Of a stretch of DNA of 64,000 nt, positions 43,215-52,496 are shown piece after piece. The stretch's first letter is position 1, and each line of letters starts with the position of its first letter. Position numbers and translations under genes: made by a program. Where the stretch lies: contig NZ_BCST01000009.1 of assembly GCF_001571005.1 (NCBI RefSeq), forward strand, positions 1 through 64,000, given 5' to 3'. The notes under the pieces were generated by a model. The model saw only the letters and a list, made by a program, of their open reading frames with translations. It made no database searches and was not told where the DNA came from. The DNA is from Herbiconiux solani NBRC 106740 (GTDB lineage: Bacteria > Actinomycetota > Actinomycetes > Actinomycetales > Microbacteriaceae).

Positions 43215-44963
43215 ATGACCGCAGTGCGCTACACGCCGGGCCCCTGGCGGGCCGTGGTCTCGCCGCAGGGCGTCGCCGTTCTGCCCGAGACCGTCGACGC
43301 CGAGCTGCTCGGCCGGATCTGGGCCTCGCTCGAGGAGGGCAAGGGCCTCGGCGCCGTGCTCGAGTCGTTGACGGGAGCGTTCGGCACGAGCCTCAGCGCC
43401 CTGCCGCCGTTCGCGGTCGCGACCGTGGCGGAGAACGGCGGGCTGCGGCTCGCGGTGCGCGGCGAGCCCGCGATCGAGCTGGTCGAGGCCGACGGCACGG
43501 TCGTCGTGGTCTCGGGTGCCGACGTGACCACCTGGAACGAGCGGGCGGTCTCGGTCGCCCGTCGCGCGACCGTTCGCACGCCGGGCTCGGAGGATGCTGG
43601 CGGCGAGTGGTACGGCATCACCGACGGGGTCGTGCTGTGCAGCGCTCTCGAGCTGGTGGTGGACGAGGTCTCTGCCGCGGCCCCGCCGGCCGCACAGGCC
43701 GGGCTCTCCACTCCTGCGGCCGTGGTGTCAGCGGCGCCGGTGGCACCGGTGGCGGCACCGCCCGCCGCCGCGCCCGCGCCGGTCTCTGCGAGCGATCATG
43801 CGGCAGCCGGCATCCCGGATGCGACGCTGATCCCCGAGCCCGTCGAGGCCGTCGAGGCCGCGCAGCCGGTGGACGCCGCCGGGGTGGGCCCGGCCGAGGT
43901 GGACGCGCCCGCCGGGCTGACCGAGCTCGTCGACGACGCCGACCCTGTCGAGGGGGCGCAGGACGCCGCACCGGTCGTCGAGGTCGAGGAGCCCGCCGCC
44001 GCGGACGAGACGCCGGACCCGGACCGGGTGGAAGACTTCGCGCCGGTCCAGGACCTCGCGCCCGTCGACGACGCGGAGACACCGCTCGGTGACGTGGAGC
44101 ACACGCAGACCGAGCTGCCCGACGACGCCTACGACCACCTCTGGGGTGCGACCGTGGTGAAGTCCGTCGAGGATGCCGCCGTGCGCGACCTCGACGAAGA
44201 TGAGACCGAGGACGAGCCCGGATCCGGGCCCGCCGAGGGTGCGGGCGCAGGCGCAGGCCCCGCGTTCACCCCGCCCACCGCGGCGGATCCCGGCCTCCCG
44301 GCAGCCGCCCCCGCCGCATCGACACCCGCCGCCGCTCCCGCTCCCGCCCTCCCGGTGCAGACCGGCGGCCTCATCGACAGCGTGCCCGGTTTCGGGTCGC
44401 TCGGCGCCTCGTCGGGCAGCGAGAACCTGACCGGCACCACCGTGCCGCCGGCATCCGCATCCGTGCCCGCACCCGCCACCGCCACCGCCACCGCCAACGC
44501 CACAGGCGCAGAGACCGACGCCGACACCGACCACGACGGCCTCACGATCTCGGTGTCCGAGCTCGACGCCCTGCGCCGCCTCGAGTCGGCCGCGCCGGTC
44601 GCCGACCCGGGTGTAGCGGGCTCCCTCGGCCGCGTGCTGCTCTCGACCGGCGAGCGCTACGAGCTCGACCGCCCGATCATCATCGGCCGGCGCCCCCGCG
44701 TCAACCGCGTGCAGGCCGACCAGGTGCCCGTGCTCGTCACGGTCGCCAGCCCCGAGCAGGACATCTCGCGCAACCACCTCGAGGTGCGCCTCGAGGGCCG
44801 ACACGTTCTCGTGGTCGACCTCGCAACGACCAACGGCTCGGTGCTGCACCGCGACGGCTCGCCGCCGCTCCGCCTGGGGCCCAACGAGCCCGTGCTCGTG
44901 CTCTCGGGCGACGTCGTCGATCTCGGCGAGGGCATCAACGTGACCTTCGAGGAGATCCGGTGA
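43215..44963 (+). CDS. FHA-domain protein with long acidic/Ala-Pro linker
   Basis: A 582-residue protein with an N-terminal domain of about 155 residues (RYTPGPWRAVVSPQGVAVLP at the start) of unknown type, a low-complexity Ala/Pro/Glu/Asp region (about 160-450) and a C-terminal FHA domain (about 475-580). The FHA residues are visible: IIGRRPR, DISRNHLEV and TTNGSVLH. It is a likely phosphothreonine-reading adaptor between kinase and secretion ATPase. It begins 1 bp after the phosphatase gene and overlaps the kinase gene by 4 nt. Confidence 0.88.
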   Translation: MTAVRYTPGPWRAVVSPQGVAVLPETVDAELLGRIWASLEEGKGLGAVLESLTGAFGTSLSALPPFAVATVAENGGLRLAVRGEPAIELVEADGTVVVVSGADVTTWNERAVSVARRATVRTPGSEDAGGEWYGITDGVVLCSALELVVDEVSAAAPPAAQAGLSTPAAVVSAAPVAPVAAPPAAAPAPVSASDHAAAGIPDATLIPEPVEAVEAAQPVDAAGVGPAEVDAPAGLTELVDDADPVEGAQDAAPVVEVEEPAAADETPDPDRVEDFAPVQDLAPVDDAETPLGDVEHTQTELPDDAYDHLWGATVVKSVEDAAVRDLDEDETEDEPGSGPAEGAGAGAGPAFTPPTAADPGLPAAAPAASTPAAAPAPALPVQTGGLIDSVPGFGSLGASSGSENLTGTTVPPASASVPAPATATATANATGAETDADTDHDGLTISVSELDALRRLESAAPVADPGVAGSLGRVLLSTGERYELDRPIIIGRRPRVNRVQADQVPVLVTVASPEQDISRNHLEVRLEGRHVLVVDLATTNGSVLHRDGSPPLRLGPNEPVLVLSGDVVDLGEGINVTFEEIR

Positions 44964-46711
44964 ACGCCCGTCGTCCGCCCTCCGCGCCGCCCGAGATCCC
45001 GGGCTTCTCCTACGTGCAGCTGCTCGGCTCCGGCGGCTTCGCCGACGTCTTCCTCTACGAGCAGCGGATGCCCCGCCGCCGCGTCGCCATCAAGGTCCTG
45101 CTCTCCGAGGCGCTCACCGAGGGCGCACGCGAGAGTTTCGACGCCGAGGCCAACCTGATGGCGCAGCTGTCGACGCATCCGTCGATCGTGACGATCTACC
45201 AGGCCGACATCGCCGGAGACGGCCGCCCGTACCTGGCGATGGAGTACTGCCCCAAGCCCAACCTGGGCGCGCGGTACCGCCGCGAGAAGATCAGCGTCGC
45301 CGAGGCGCTACGGATCGGCATCCAGGTCGCCGGCGCCGTCGAGACCTCGCACCGCGCCGGCATCCTGCACCGCGACATCAAGCCGGCCAATATTCTCGTC
45401 ACGGAATACAACCGCCCGGCCCTCACCGACTTCGGCATCTCGGTCGCGCTCGTGGGCGGCGGCGGCGAGCAGGAGTCGGTCGGCATGTCGATCCCCTGGT
45501 CGCCTCCGGAGGTCTTCGGCTCCGACCCCTCCAGCGGCACCGGCGCCGACATCTACTCGCTCGGGGCCACGGTCTACACGATCCTGGCGGGCCGCTCGCC
45601 GTTCGAGGTGGCCGGCGGGTCGAACTCGGGGCTCGACCTGATCGCCCGCATCCAGGGCTCGACCCTGCAGCCGACCGGCCGCGCCGACGTCCCGCCCTCG
45701 CTCGAGGAGGTGCTCGCGACCTCGATGGCGAAGGACGAGCGTTCGCGCTACTCCTCGGCCCTCGAGTTCGCCCGGGCCCTGCAGAAGGTGCAGCTCGAGC
45801 TGAGCCTCTCGGTCACCCCCGCCGACGTGCTCGACGACCAGCTTCCGACCGACGACCTCGAGGAGGAGGACGACGGCAACACCCGCATCCGCGGGATCGT
45901 CACCATCGACCCGACCGGACCGGCCCCGAGCCGCACCGCGCCCGGCCGCACCACACCGGGCCGCGGTGCACCGTCGCGATCGGGCCAGGTGCCGACCTTC
46001 TCGTCGCCGGCGGGGGCTCCCCCGGCCGCTTCGGCCCTCCCCGACGTCACCGAGCGCACGCAGCGCCGGGGCTCCGCCCCCGCTCCCGCCCTCCCGGGTG
46101 CGGCGCCGACCGGCACGGGCATTTCTGCCCCTCCCGGCTCCACCGGAACTCCGGCCCGGCCGCGCGGCACCGGATCAGGCGCCCCAGGTACCCGCACCTT
46201 CTACGTCGACGACCCCCCGGTCGAGCAGACCGTGCAGCGCCCGCCGACCGGTCCCGACTCCGGTGACCCGACCGGCGCATCCCCCTCCCGCCGCCGCCCG
46301 CTGCCCTACATCCTCGGCGGCGCCGCCCTCGTGCTCGTGATCGGTGTGGGAGCCATCGTCTTCGCCCTGAACGGCGGAGCCGGGAGCCCCGCCCAGCAGG
46401 ATGCGACCGAGACCGACAAGCCGGTCGACCAGATCCAGATCACCAACTCCACCGTGCCCGGCCCCACCGCCGTGACGGGGGCCGTCGGGGTCGACGGCAA
46501 CGCCGTCTTCACCTGGGACGACCCCGCCCCCGAGTCCGGCGACACCTACCGCTGGGCCGTCGTGACCCCCGGCCAGACCAACCAGGCCGTGCGCATCGAC
46601 CAGCCGACAGTCACCGTCCCGACCGGCGGCGCCGCCTCGGTGTGCATCGAGGTCAGCGTCGTCCGCAGCGACGGCAAGGGCTCTGAACCGACGATCGGAT
46701 GCACGCCATGA
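44960..46711 (+). CDS. Ser/Thr protein kinase (PknB-like) with membrane anchor
   Basis: A 583-residue Hanks-type kinase. Gly loop LGSGGFADVFL (about 22-32), Lys in RVAIKVL, catalytic loop LHRDIKPANILV (about 137-148) and LTDFGIS (about 155-161) are intact, so it should be active. After about 280 comes a Pro/Thr-rich juxtamembrane linker with many possible phosphorylation sites, a membrane segment at about 447-468, and an external C-terminal domain of about 110 residues without PASTA repeats. Its FHA partners are encoded on both sides. GTG start with GGAG upstream, overlapping the FHA gene stop (GTGA). Confidence 0.94.
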   Translation: MNARRPPSAPPEIPGFSYVQLLGSGGFADVFLYEQRMPRRRVAIKVLLSEALTEGARESFDAEANLMAQLSTHPSIVTIYQADIAGDGRPYLAMEYCPKPNLGARYRREKISVAEALRIGIQVAGAVETSHRAGILHRDIKPANILVTEYNRPALTDFGISVALVGGGGEQESVGMSIPWSPPEVFGSDPSSGTGADIYSLGATVYTILAGRSPFEVAGGSNSGLDLIARIQGSTLQPTGRADVPPSLEEVLATSMAKDERSRYSSALEFARALQKVQLELSLSVTPADVLDDQLPTDDLEEEDDGNTRIRGIVTIDPTGPAPSRTAPGRTTPGRGAPSRSGQVPTFSSPAGAPPAASALPDVTERTQRRGSAPAPALPGAAPTGTGISAPPGSTGTPARPRGTGSGAPGTRTFYVDDPPVEQTVQRPPTGPDSGDPTGASPSRRRPLPYILGGAALVLVIGVGAIVFALNGGAGSPAQQDATETDKPVDQIQITNSTVPGPTAVTGAVGVDGNAVFTWDDPAPESGDTYRWAVVTPGQTNQAVRIDQPTVTVPTGGAASVCIEVSVVRSDGKGSEPTIGCTP

Positions 46712-46734
46712 CGGATCCGACGCACGCCATGACG
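46698..46734 (+). repeat. 16-bp direct duplication over a stop codon
   Basis: GATGCACGCCATGACG (46698-46713) is repeated with one change at 46719-46734, 21 bp apart. The first copy carries the TGA stop of the kinase gene, so the duplication made most of the gap before the next gene. Confidence 0.7.
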
Positions 46735-46748
46735 AAGGGTTGCCGGCC

Positions 46749-47489
46749 ATGACCATCGACCAGACCGCCCCGACCGCGGCCCACCACTCCGACGCGAGCG
46801 TTGAGTTCTGCGGCGAGTGGTTCCCGCTCGACCGCGAGAAGCCTTTCGAGATCGGCCGTGACGCCGACCTCGACATCGACGACAACCAGTACCTGCACCG
46901 CCGGTTCCTGCAGATCGCGAACATCGACGGCATGTGGTGGCTCTCGAACGTCGGCTCGCGCCTCTCGGCGACCGTCTCGGACGCCTCGCGCACGATGCAG
47001 GCCTGGCTCGCCCCCGGCGCGCGGATGCCGATCGTCTTCGGCCTCACCACGGTGGTCTTCACCGCCGGCCCCACCAGCTACGAGTTCACGGTGCACACCT
47101 CGGCGCCGACCTTCATCGACGCCAGCCCGGTTCCGAACGGCAGCGGCGCGACGACTGTGGGAGCCGTGAGCTTCACCTCCTCCCAGAAGCTCCTGATCCT
47201 CGCCCTCGCCGAGACCATGCTGAAGCGCGACGGCACCGGCACCAGCGAGATCCCCTCGTCGCAGGCCGCGGCCGAGCGGCTCGGCTGGGCCCTCAGCCGG
47301 TTCAACCGCAAGCTCGACAACGTCTGCGACAAGCTCAGCCGCACCGGGGTCGAGGGACTCCGCGGCGGCGTCGGCGCCCTCGCCACGAACCGGCGGGCGC
47401 GACTGGTCGAGTACGCCGTGCTCTCCCGGCTGGTCACGAAGGCCGACCTCCCGCTCCTCGACGAGCCCCAGGACGACGTGACCGAGTGA
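46749..47489 (+). CDS. FHA-like plus winged-helix-like protein
   Basis: A 246-residue protein of two parts. The N-terminal about 110 residues fit an FHA fold (FEIGRDADLDI, LHRRFLQI, SNVGSR). The C-terminal about 110 residues look like a helix-turn-helix or winged-helix unit (SSQKLLILALAETML, SQAAAERLGWALSRFNRKLD, RLVEYAVLSRL). This makes it a candidate phospho-dependent regulator for the locus, but it could equally be an adaptor. ATG 46749 is preferred to TTG 46740. It lies between the kinase and the secretion ATPase. Confidence 0.78.
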   Translation: MTIDQTAPTAAHHSDASVEFCGEWFPLDREKPFEIGRDADLDIDDNQYLHRRFLQIANIDGMWWLSNVGSRLSATVSDASRTMQAWLAPGARMPIVFGLTTVVFTAGPTSYEFTVHTSAPTFIDASPVPNGSGATTVGAVSFTSSQKLLILALAETMLKRDGTGTSEIPSSQAAAERLGWALSRFNRKLDNVCDKLSRTGVEGLRGGVGALATNRRARLVEYAVLSRLVTKADLPLLDEPQDDVTE

Positions 47490-47551
47490 CCGGCGCCGCC
47501 CGCGGCCCGCAACCCTCCCCGACTCCCCCTCCGATCGACAGGTAGTACCGG

Positions 47552-50500
47552 ATGCGCATCAAAGCCACCCTCCGACGCCCCGGCGGCAGCACCAGCAACC
47601 TGGTGATCACGGCCGACGCGACGGCGAGCGTCGGTGACATCGCCGACGCGATCTACGTCGCCGACCCCCAGCGCTCCGGCGAGGCCCCGACCCAGAAGCT
47701 CACGCTGCAGATCAGCGCCTCCTCGGGCGAGCAGCGCGTCGCCGACCCGGCCTCGAACCTCCTCGACGCGGGAGTGCGCTCGGGCTCGGTGCTCGACCTC
47801 GTGCAGGCCAGCGAGGGCTACGTCTCGCCCGGCGCCTCGGGGCCCGCCGCCGCGACCCTGCGTGTGCTCAGCGGCCCGGATGCGGGGGCTGAGTTCCCGC
47901 TCCCGTTCGGCTCGAGCTACATCGGCCGCGAGCGCGGGATCGACGTGCGCCTGTCGGACACGCTCGTCTCGAAGCGCCACGCGCGCATCAACATCGGCGA
48001 GCAGGTCGAGATCATCGACATGAAGTCGGCGAACGGCCTGCTGATGGGCGGCGAGCAGGTCGCCCGCACCGCGCTGACCTCGGCCGACGTCGTCGTGCTC
48101 GGCGACACCGCGATCTGCGTGGTTCCGCTGCAGCGGCTGGGCGGGGCGGCTCCGTCGACCCCGGTGATCGAGTTCAACCGGTCGCCGCGCGTGGTCGCGC
48201 GCTACCCCGGCGACGAGTACCCGGCACCCACCCCGCCGAAGAAGCCGGCCCCGCTGCGCTTCCCGCTCGTCGCGCTGATCGCGCCCCTGATCATGGGCCC
48301 GATCCTCTTCCTCGCCACCGGCTCGGCGCTCAGCCTGATCTTCATCGCGCTCAGCCCGATCCTGATGATCGGCACCTGGGTCGACCACAAGCTGCAGACC
48401 CGCGGCCAGCTTCGGGATGCGATCAAGCAGTTCACCGAATCCCTCGACGCCTTCGTGACCTCGATGCACGAGAAGCAGCGGGTGCAGCGGGCGGTCAGGG
48501 TCTCCGAGGCCCCGCCGGTCACGGCGACCATCGACGCCGTGCAGCGGCTCGGCCAGCTGATGTGGACGAACCGACCCGAGCATCCGACCTTCCTCACCGC
48601 ACGCCTGGGCCTCGGAACCGCGCCCAGCCGCGACGCGGTGACCACGCCGAGCGAGAACGACGCCCTGCCGGAGTACTACGCCCAGGTCGAGGAGGTCGCC
48701 GACCGGTTCTCGCGGATCGACGGCGTGCCCATCGTGGTCGAGTTCCGTCGCGCGGGCGCCCTCGGGGTCGCCGGCGGCGCGGCCGAGCGCCAGGGCGTCG
48801 CCCGCGGCATCCTGACCCAGCTCGTCGGCCTGCACTCCCCGGCCGAGCTCGTCGTCTGCGCGCTCGTCTCGCCGACCTCGCGCGCGACCTGGGAGTGGCT
48901 GGAATGGCTGCCCCACACCTCGTCGCCGCACAGCCCGCTCGCCGGGGACCACCTCGCCGACAACCCCGGCAGCGGCGCCTCGCTGCTGGCCAGGATCGAG
49001 GAGCTGATCGACGCCCGCACCACGGGAGCGCCGAGCCCTCGCGGCCCGATCGACACCTCCCGCCGCAAGGGCGGCAGCACGGGCGGAGGCGAGGGCGACG
49101 AGCTCGAGCACCCGATCACGCCCTCGGTGCTGCTCGTGATCGAGGACGACACCCCGCTGGACCGCGGCCGCCTCACCCGGATCGTCGAGCGCGGGGCCGA
49201 CGCCAACGTGCACGTGGTCTGGTCGGCTCCCTCGATCGCCCACCTGCCGGCCGCGTGCCGCAGCTTCGTGAGCATCGACCAGGACCCGAAGTCGGGAACT
49301 GCGGGCCAGGTGCGCCTCGGCGAGCACACCTTCCCGCTCGAGTGCGAGACCGTCGACGCCGACACCGCGCACCGGCTGGCCCGCCAGCTGGCACCGGTCA
49401 TCGACGTGGGTGCGCCGATCGACGACGACTCCGACCTGCCCCGCCAGGTCTCCTACCTCTCCCTCGTCGGCAGCGAACTCGCCGAGGTGCCCGAGGCCGT
49501 GATCGACCGCTGGCGCGAGAGCAACTCGATCGCCGTGCGCGACGGCTCGCCGTTCCAGCGCCGCAAGCACGCCGGATCGCTCCGCGCCCTGGTCGGCCAC
49601 TCCGGCACCGAGCCGTTCTACCTCGACATCCGCAACCAGGGCCCGCACGCGCTCGTGGGCGGCACGACCGGTGCCGGCAAGAGCGAGTTCCTGCAGTCCT
49701 GGGTGCTCGGCATGGCCGCGGCGCACAGCCCCGACCGCGCCACCTTCCTCTTCATCGACTACAAGGGCGGCGCGGCCTTCGCCGACTGCGTCGCGCTGCC
49801 GCACACCGTGGGGCTCGTCACCGACCTGAGCCCGCACCTGGTGCGCCGGGCCCTGACCAGCCTCCGGGCCGAGCTCCGCTACCGGGAGCACCTGCTCAAC
49901 CGCAAGAAGGCGAAAGACCTGGTGTCGCTCGAGAAGACCGGCGACCCGGACACCCCGCCGAGCCTCCTGATCGTGGTCGACGAGTTCGCCGCCCTGGTGC
50001 AGGAGGTGCCCGAGTTCGTCGACGGCGTCGTCGACGTCGCCCAGCGCGGACGGTCCCTCGGCCTCCACCTCATCCTCGCCACCCAGCGGCCGGCGGGCGT
50101 GATCAAGGACAACCTGCGCGCCAACACCAACCTGCGCATCGCGCTCCGGATGGCCGACGCCGACGACTCCAGCGACATCCTGGGCGACCCGATGGCCGCC
50201 TACTTCGACCAGTCGATCCCCGGCCGTGGTGCCGCGAAGACGGGCCCGGGGCGGATCGCGCCCTTCCAGACCGGCTACGCGGGCGGCTGGACCACGAACG
50301 AGCCGACGCGCCCGCGGATCGACCTCACCGAGATGGACTTCGGCGCCGGCGCGAACTGGGACATCCCCGAGACCGAGACGCCGGAGTCGGCCGAGCAGGG
50401 GCCGAACGACATCGCCCGGCTGGTGTCGAGCATCCGCACCGCCGCTTCGCTCGCCAACATCCCCGAGCCCCGCAAGCCCTGGCTCGACGAGCTCGCCGCG

Positions 50501-52015
50501 GTCTACGACTTCTCGCTGCTGCCGAACCCGCGCACGGATGAGCAGCTGCTGCTCGGCGTGATCGACGACCCGGCCACGCAGAGCCAGCCGACCGTCTTCT
50601 ACGAGCCCGACCGCGACGGCAACATGGCCATCTACGGCACGGGTGGCTCCGGCAAGAGCGCCACCCTGCGCACGATCGCCGTTTCGGCGGCGATCACCCC
50701 CCGCGGCGGGCCCGTGCACGTCTACGGGCTCGACTTCGGCTCGAGCGGGCTCACCATGCTCGAAGACCTCCCGCACGTCGGCGCGATCATCTCCGGCGAC
50801 GACGAGGAGCGGGTCATCCGGCTGCTCAGGATGCTGCGCGACCTGGTCGACGACCGCTCGATCCGCTACTCCGCGGTGCGCGCCGGCTCGATCGGCGAGT
50901 ACCGCCGGCTCGCCGGGGCGCCCGAGGAGCCGCGCATCCTGGTGCTCGTCGACGGCATCGGCGCCTTCCGCGACCAGTACGAATTCGGCGGGCACTCGGC
51001 CTGGTTCACCACCTTCTCGCAGATCGCCACCGACGGCCGCGGCGTCGGCGTGCACATCGTGATCACCGGCGACCGCCCGAACTCGGTGCCGGCCTCGCTC
51101 GGCTCGACGATCCAGCGCCGGCTGATCCTCCGGATGGCGAACGAGGACGACTACTCGCTGGTCGGCGCCCCCAAGGACACGCTGAGCGCGGTCTCCCCGC
51201 CCGGTCGCGGGGTGATGGACGGCGACGAGGTGCAGGTCGCGGTGCTCGGAGCCGACTCGAACGTCGCCATCCAGGCCCGTGAGATCGCCAAGCTCGCCGA
51301 GGCGATGGAGCGGCAGAAGGTCACGCCGGCGGCGCCCATCCGTACCCTGGCCGACTCGATCCCGCTCGGCACGCTGCCCGCGGTCTCCGGTGGCGCGCCC
51401 GTCGTGGGCGTGCGGGACGACACCCTCGGGCCGTTCTCGATCAAGCCGAGCGGCGCCCTGCTCGTGGCCGGAACGGCCGGCAGCGGGCGCTCGACCGCGC
51501 TCGCGACGATCGCGACGGCTCTGCGACGGGCCGACCCCGGCATCCGCCTCGTGCACATCTCGCCGCGCCGCACGACCCTGACCCCGCTGCCGATCTGGAG
51601 CCTGTCGCTGTCGGACCCGGCCCAGATATCCGCCTTCGCCGACGACGTCTCGTCGCAGCTGGACGCCGAGACGCTGAAGCCGACGCAGTTCGCGCTCTTC
51701 GTCGAGAACGTCGGGGAGCTCAACGGCTCCCCGGCCGAGGCCGACGTCGACCGGCTGGTGAGACGCGCCCTCCGGGACGACGTGTTCGTGATCGGCGAGA
51801 GCGAGTCGTCGACCTGGTCGGCGGCCTGGACCCTCGCGGGGCCGTTCAAGAACTCCAAGCGCGGGCTCCTGCTCGTGCCGGGAGAGCTCGACGGCGACTC
51901 CCTGCTCGGCACCTCGCTCGGGCGCTTCAAGCGCTCGGATCTGCCGCCTGGCCGGGGATTCTTCATCCAGGGCGGACGGCTCACGAAGGTGCAGCTGGCC
52001 ACCCGGGACGACTGA
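47552..52015 (+). CDS. EccC/EssC-type FtsK/SpoIIIE ATPase of a type VII-like secretion system
   Basis: A 1487-residue motor protein. It has a ubiquitin- or FHA-like N-terminal domain (about 1-90), an FHA domain (about 100-195; IGRERGIDV, SKRHARI, SANGLLM), and two membrane segments (about 236-277). Three FtsK/SpoIIIE ATPase domains follow: GGTTGAGKS at 703-711 with Walker B LLIVVDEFAAL, GTGGSGKS at 1029-1036, and GTAGSGRS at 1307-1314. Only the first has a complete catalytic set; the third has Arg for the Walker A Lys. This layout is close to Firmicute EssC, with FHA at the N-terminus, and to EccC. It should drive export of the WXG100 proteins encoded next. Confidence 0.95.
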   Translation: MRIKATLRRPGGSTSNLVITADATASVGDIADAIYVADPQRSGEAPTQKLTLQISASSGEQRVADPASNLLDAGVRSGSVLDLVQASEGYVSPGASGPAAATLRVLSGPDAGAEFPLPFGSSYIGRERGIDVRLSDTLVSKRHARINIGEQVEIIDMKSANGLLMGGEQVARTALTSADVVVLGDTAICVVPLQRLGGAAPSTPVIEFNRSPRVVARYPGDEYPAPTPPKKPAPLRFPLVALIAPLIMGPILFLATGSALSLIFIALSPILMIGTWVDHKLQTRGQLRDAIKQFTESLDAFVTSMHEKQRVQRAVRVSEAPPVTATIDAVQRLGQLMWTNRPEHPTFLTARLGLGTAPSRDAVTTPSENDALPEYYAQVEEVADRFSRIDGVPIVVEFRRAGALGVAGGAAERQGVARGILTQLVGLHSPAELVVCALVSPTSRATWEWLEWLPHTSSPHSPLAGDHLADNPGSGASLLARIEELIDARTTGAPSPRGPIDTSRRKGGSTGGGEGDELEHPITPSVLLVIEDDTPLDRGRLTRIVERGADANVHVVWSAPSIAHLPAACRSFVSIDQDPKSGTAGQVRLGEHTFPLECETVDADTAHRLARQLAPVIDVGAPIDDDSDLPRQVSYLSLVGSELAEVPEAVIDRWRESNSIAVRDGSPFQRRKHAGSLRALVGHSGTEPFYLDIRNQGPHALVGGTTGAGKSEFLQSWVLGMAAAHSPDRATFLFIDYKGGAAFADCVALPHTVGLVTDLSPHLVRRALTSLRAELRYREHLLNRKKAKDLVSLEKTGDPDTPPSLLIVVDEFAALVQEVPEFVDGVVDVAQRGRSLGLHLILATQRPAGVIKDNLRANTNLRIALRMADADDSSDILGDPMAAYFDQSIPGRGAAKTGPGRIAPFQTGYAGGWTTNEPTRPRIDLTEMDFGAGANWDIPETETPESAEQGPNDIARLVSSIRTAASLANIPEPRKPWLDELAAVYDFSLLPNPRTDEQLLLGVIDDPATQSQPTVFYEPDRDGNMAIYGTGGSGKSATLRTIAVSAAITPRGGPVHVYGLDFGSSGLTMLEDLPHVGAIISGDDEERVIRLLRMLRDLVDDRSIRYSAVRAGSIGEYRRLAGAPEEPRILVLVDGIGAFRDQYEFGGHSAWFTTFSQIATDGRGVGVHIVITGDRPNSVPASLGSTIQRRLILRMANEDDYSLVGAPKDTLSAVSPPGRGVMDGDEVQVAVLGADSNVAIQAREIAKLAEAMERQKVTPAAPIRTLADSIPLGTLPAVSGGAPVVGVRDDTLGPFSIKPSGALLVAGTAGSGRSTALATIATALRRADPGIRLVHISPRRTTLTPLPIWSLSLSDPAQISAFADDVSSQLDAETLKPTQFALFVENVGELNGSPAEADVDRLVRRALRDDVFVIGESESSTWSAAWTLAGPFKNSKRGLLLVPGELDGDSLLGTSLGRFKRSDLPPGRGFFIQGGRLTKVQLATRDD

Positions 52016-52037
52016 CGGACGGGGCATGGGGAGGCAT

Positions 52038-52051
52038 GGGTAGTTCTCCCC
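52038..52051 (+). promoter_or_regulatory. AGTTCT-type motif before the WXG100 gene
   Basis: GGGTAGTTCTCCCC, with CAATAGTGT about 22 bp downstream giving a possible -10 TAGTGT. It resembles the motif at 29836-29850, suggesting a separate, co-regulated promoter for the WXG100 genes after the long ATPase gene. Confidence 0.4.
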
Positions 52052-52156
52052 ATCGACGTTCGCCGAAGCGCTCAATAGTGTCTTTCTTGTGAGGACGACC
52101 TCACGAGAAGTAGCGGAACCGGACAGCCCGGGCCGCGGAACGAAAAGGAGAGAACA

Positions 52157-52423
52157 ATGGCCGTATGGGGTCTTGACGTCGAGCAGGTTCGCGGGCTCAG
52201 CAAGCAGCTCAACACGCAGTCGCAGCAGGTCCAGCAGATCCTGACCACGCTCACCACCGCTCTCCAGAGCGTGCAGTGGACCGGTCCGGACGCGGAGGGC
52301 TTCCGCAACGAGTGGAACACCACGCACACCGCCGCCCTCAAGCAGGTCATCACCGCTCTCGAGGACGCTTCGCAGAAGGCGTCGAAGAACGCCAGCGACC
52401 AGGAGGCCACCTCCAACGCCTAG
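52157..52423 (+). CDS. WXG100-family protein (EsxA-like)
   Basis: An 88-residue WXG100 protein: two helices around a W41-T42-G43 turn (VQWTGPDAEGFRNEW), with no signal peptide. Such proteins leave the cell as helical-hairpin dimers through the FtsK-type ATPase. A very good ribosome site (AAAGGAGAG) and its own promoter region suggest high expression. Its partner may be the WXG domain of the following gene, or it may form a homodimer. The C-terminal YxxxD/E export motif of mycobacterial substrates is not seen. Confidence 0.95.
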   Translation: MAVWGLDVEQVRGLSKQLNTQSQQVQQILTTLTTALQSVQWTGPDAEGFRNEWNTTHTAALKQVITALEDASQKASKNASDQEATSNA

Positions 52424-52430
52424 TCGGAAT

Positions 52431-52456
52431 CGGCGGGGGTCCTCCGGGGCCCCCGC
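52431..52456 (+). terminator. intergenic hairpin between the two WXG100 genes
   Basis: GGCGGGGG and CCCCCGCC form an 8-bp perfect stem with a 10-nt loop, followed by TTCC. As an attenuator or mRNA-end stabiliser it would let the small WXG100 protein be made in excess over the larger fusion. Confidence 0.6.
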
Positions 52457-52496
52457 CTTCCGTCGTCCCGACCTATCCACGCGCTGAGAGGGAGCC

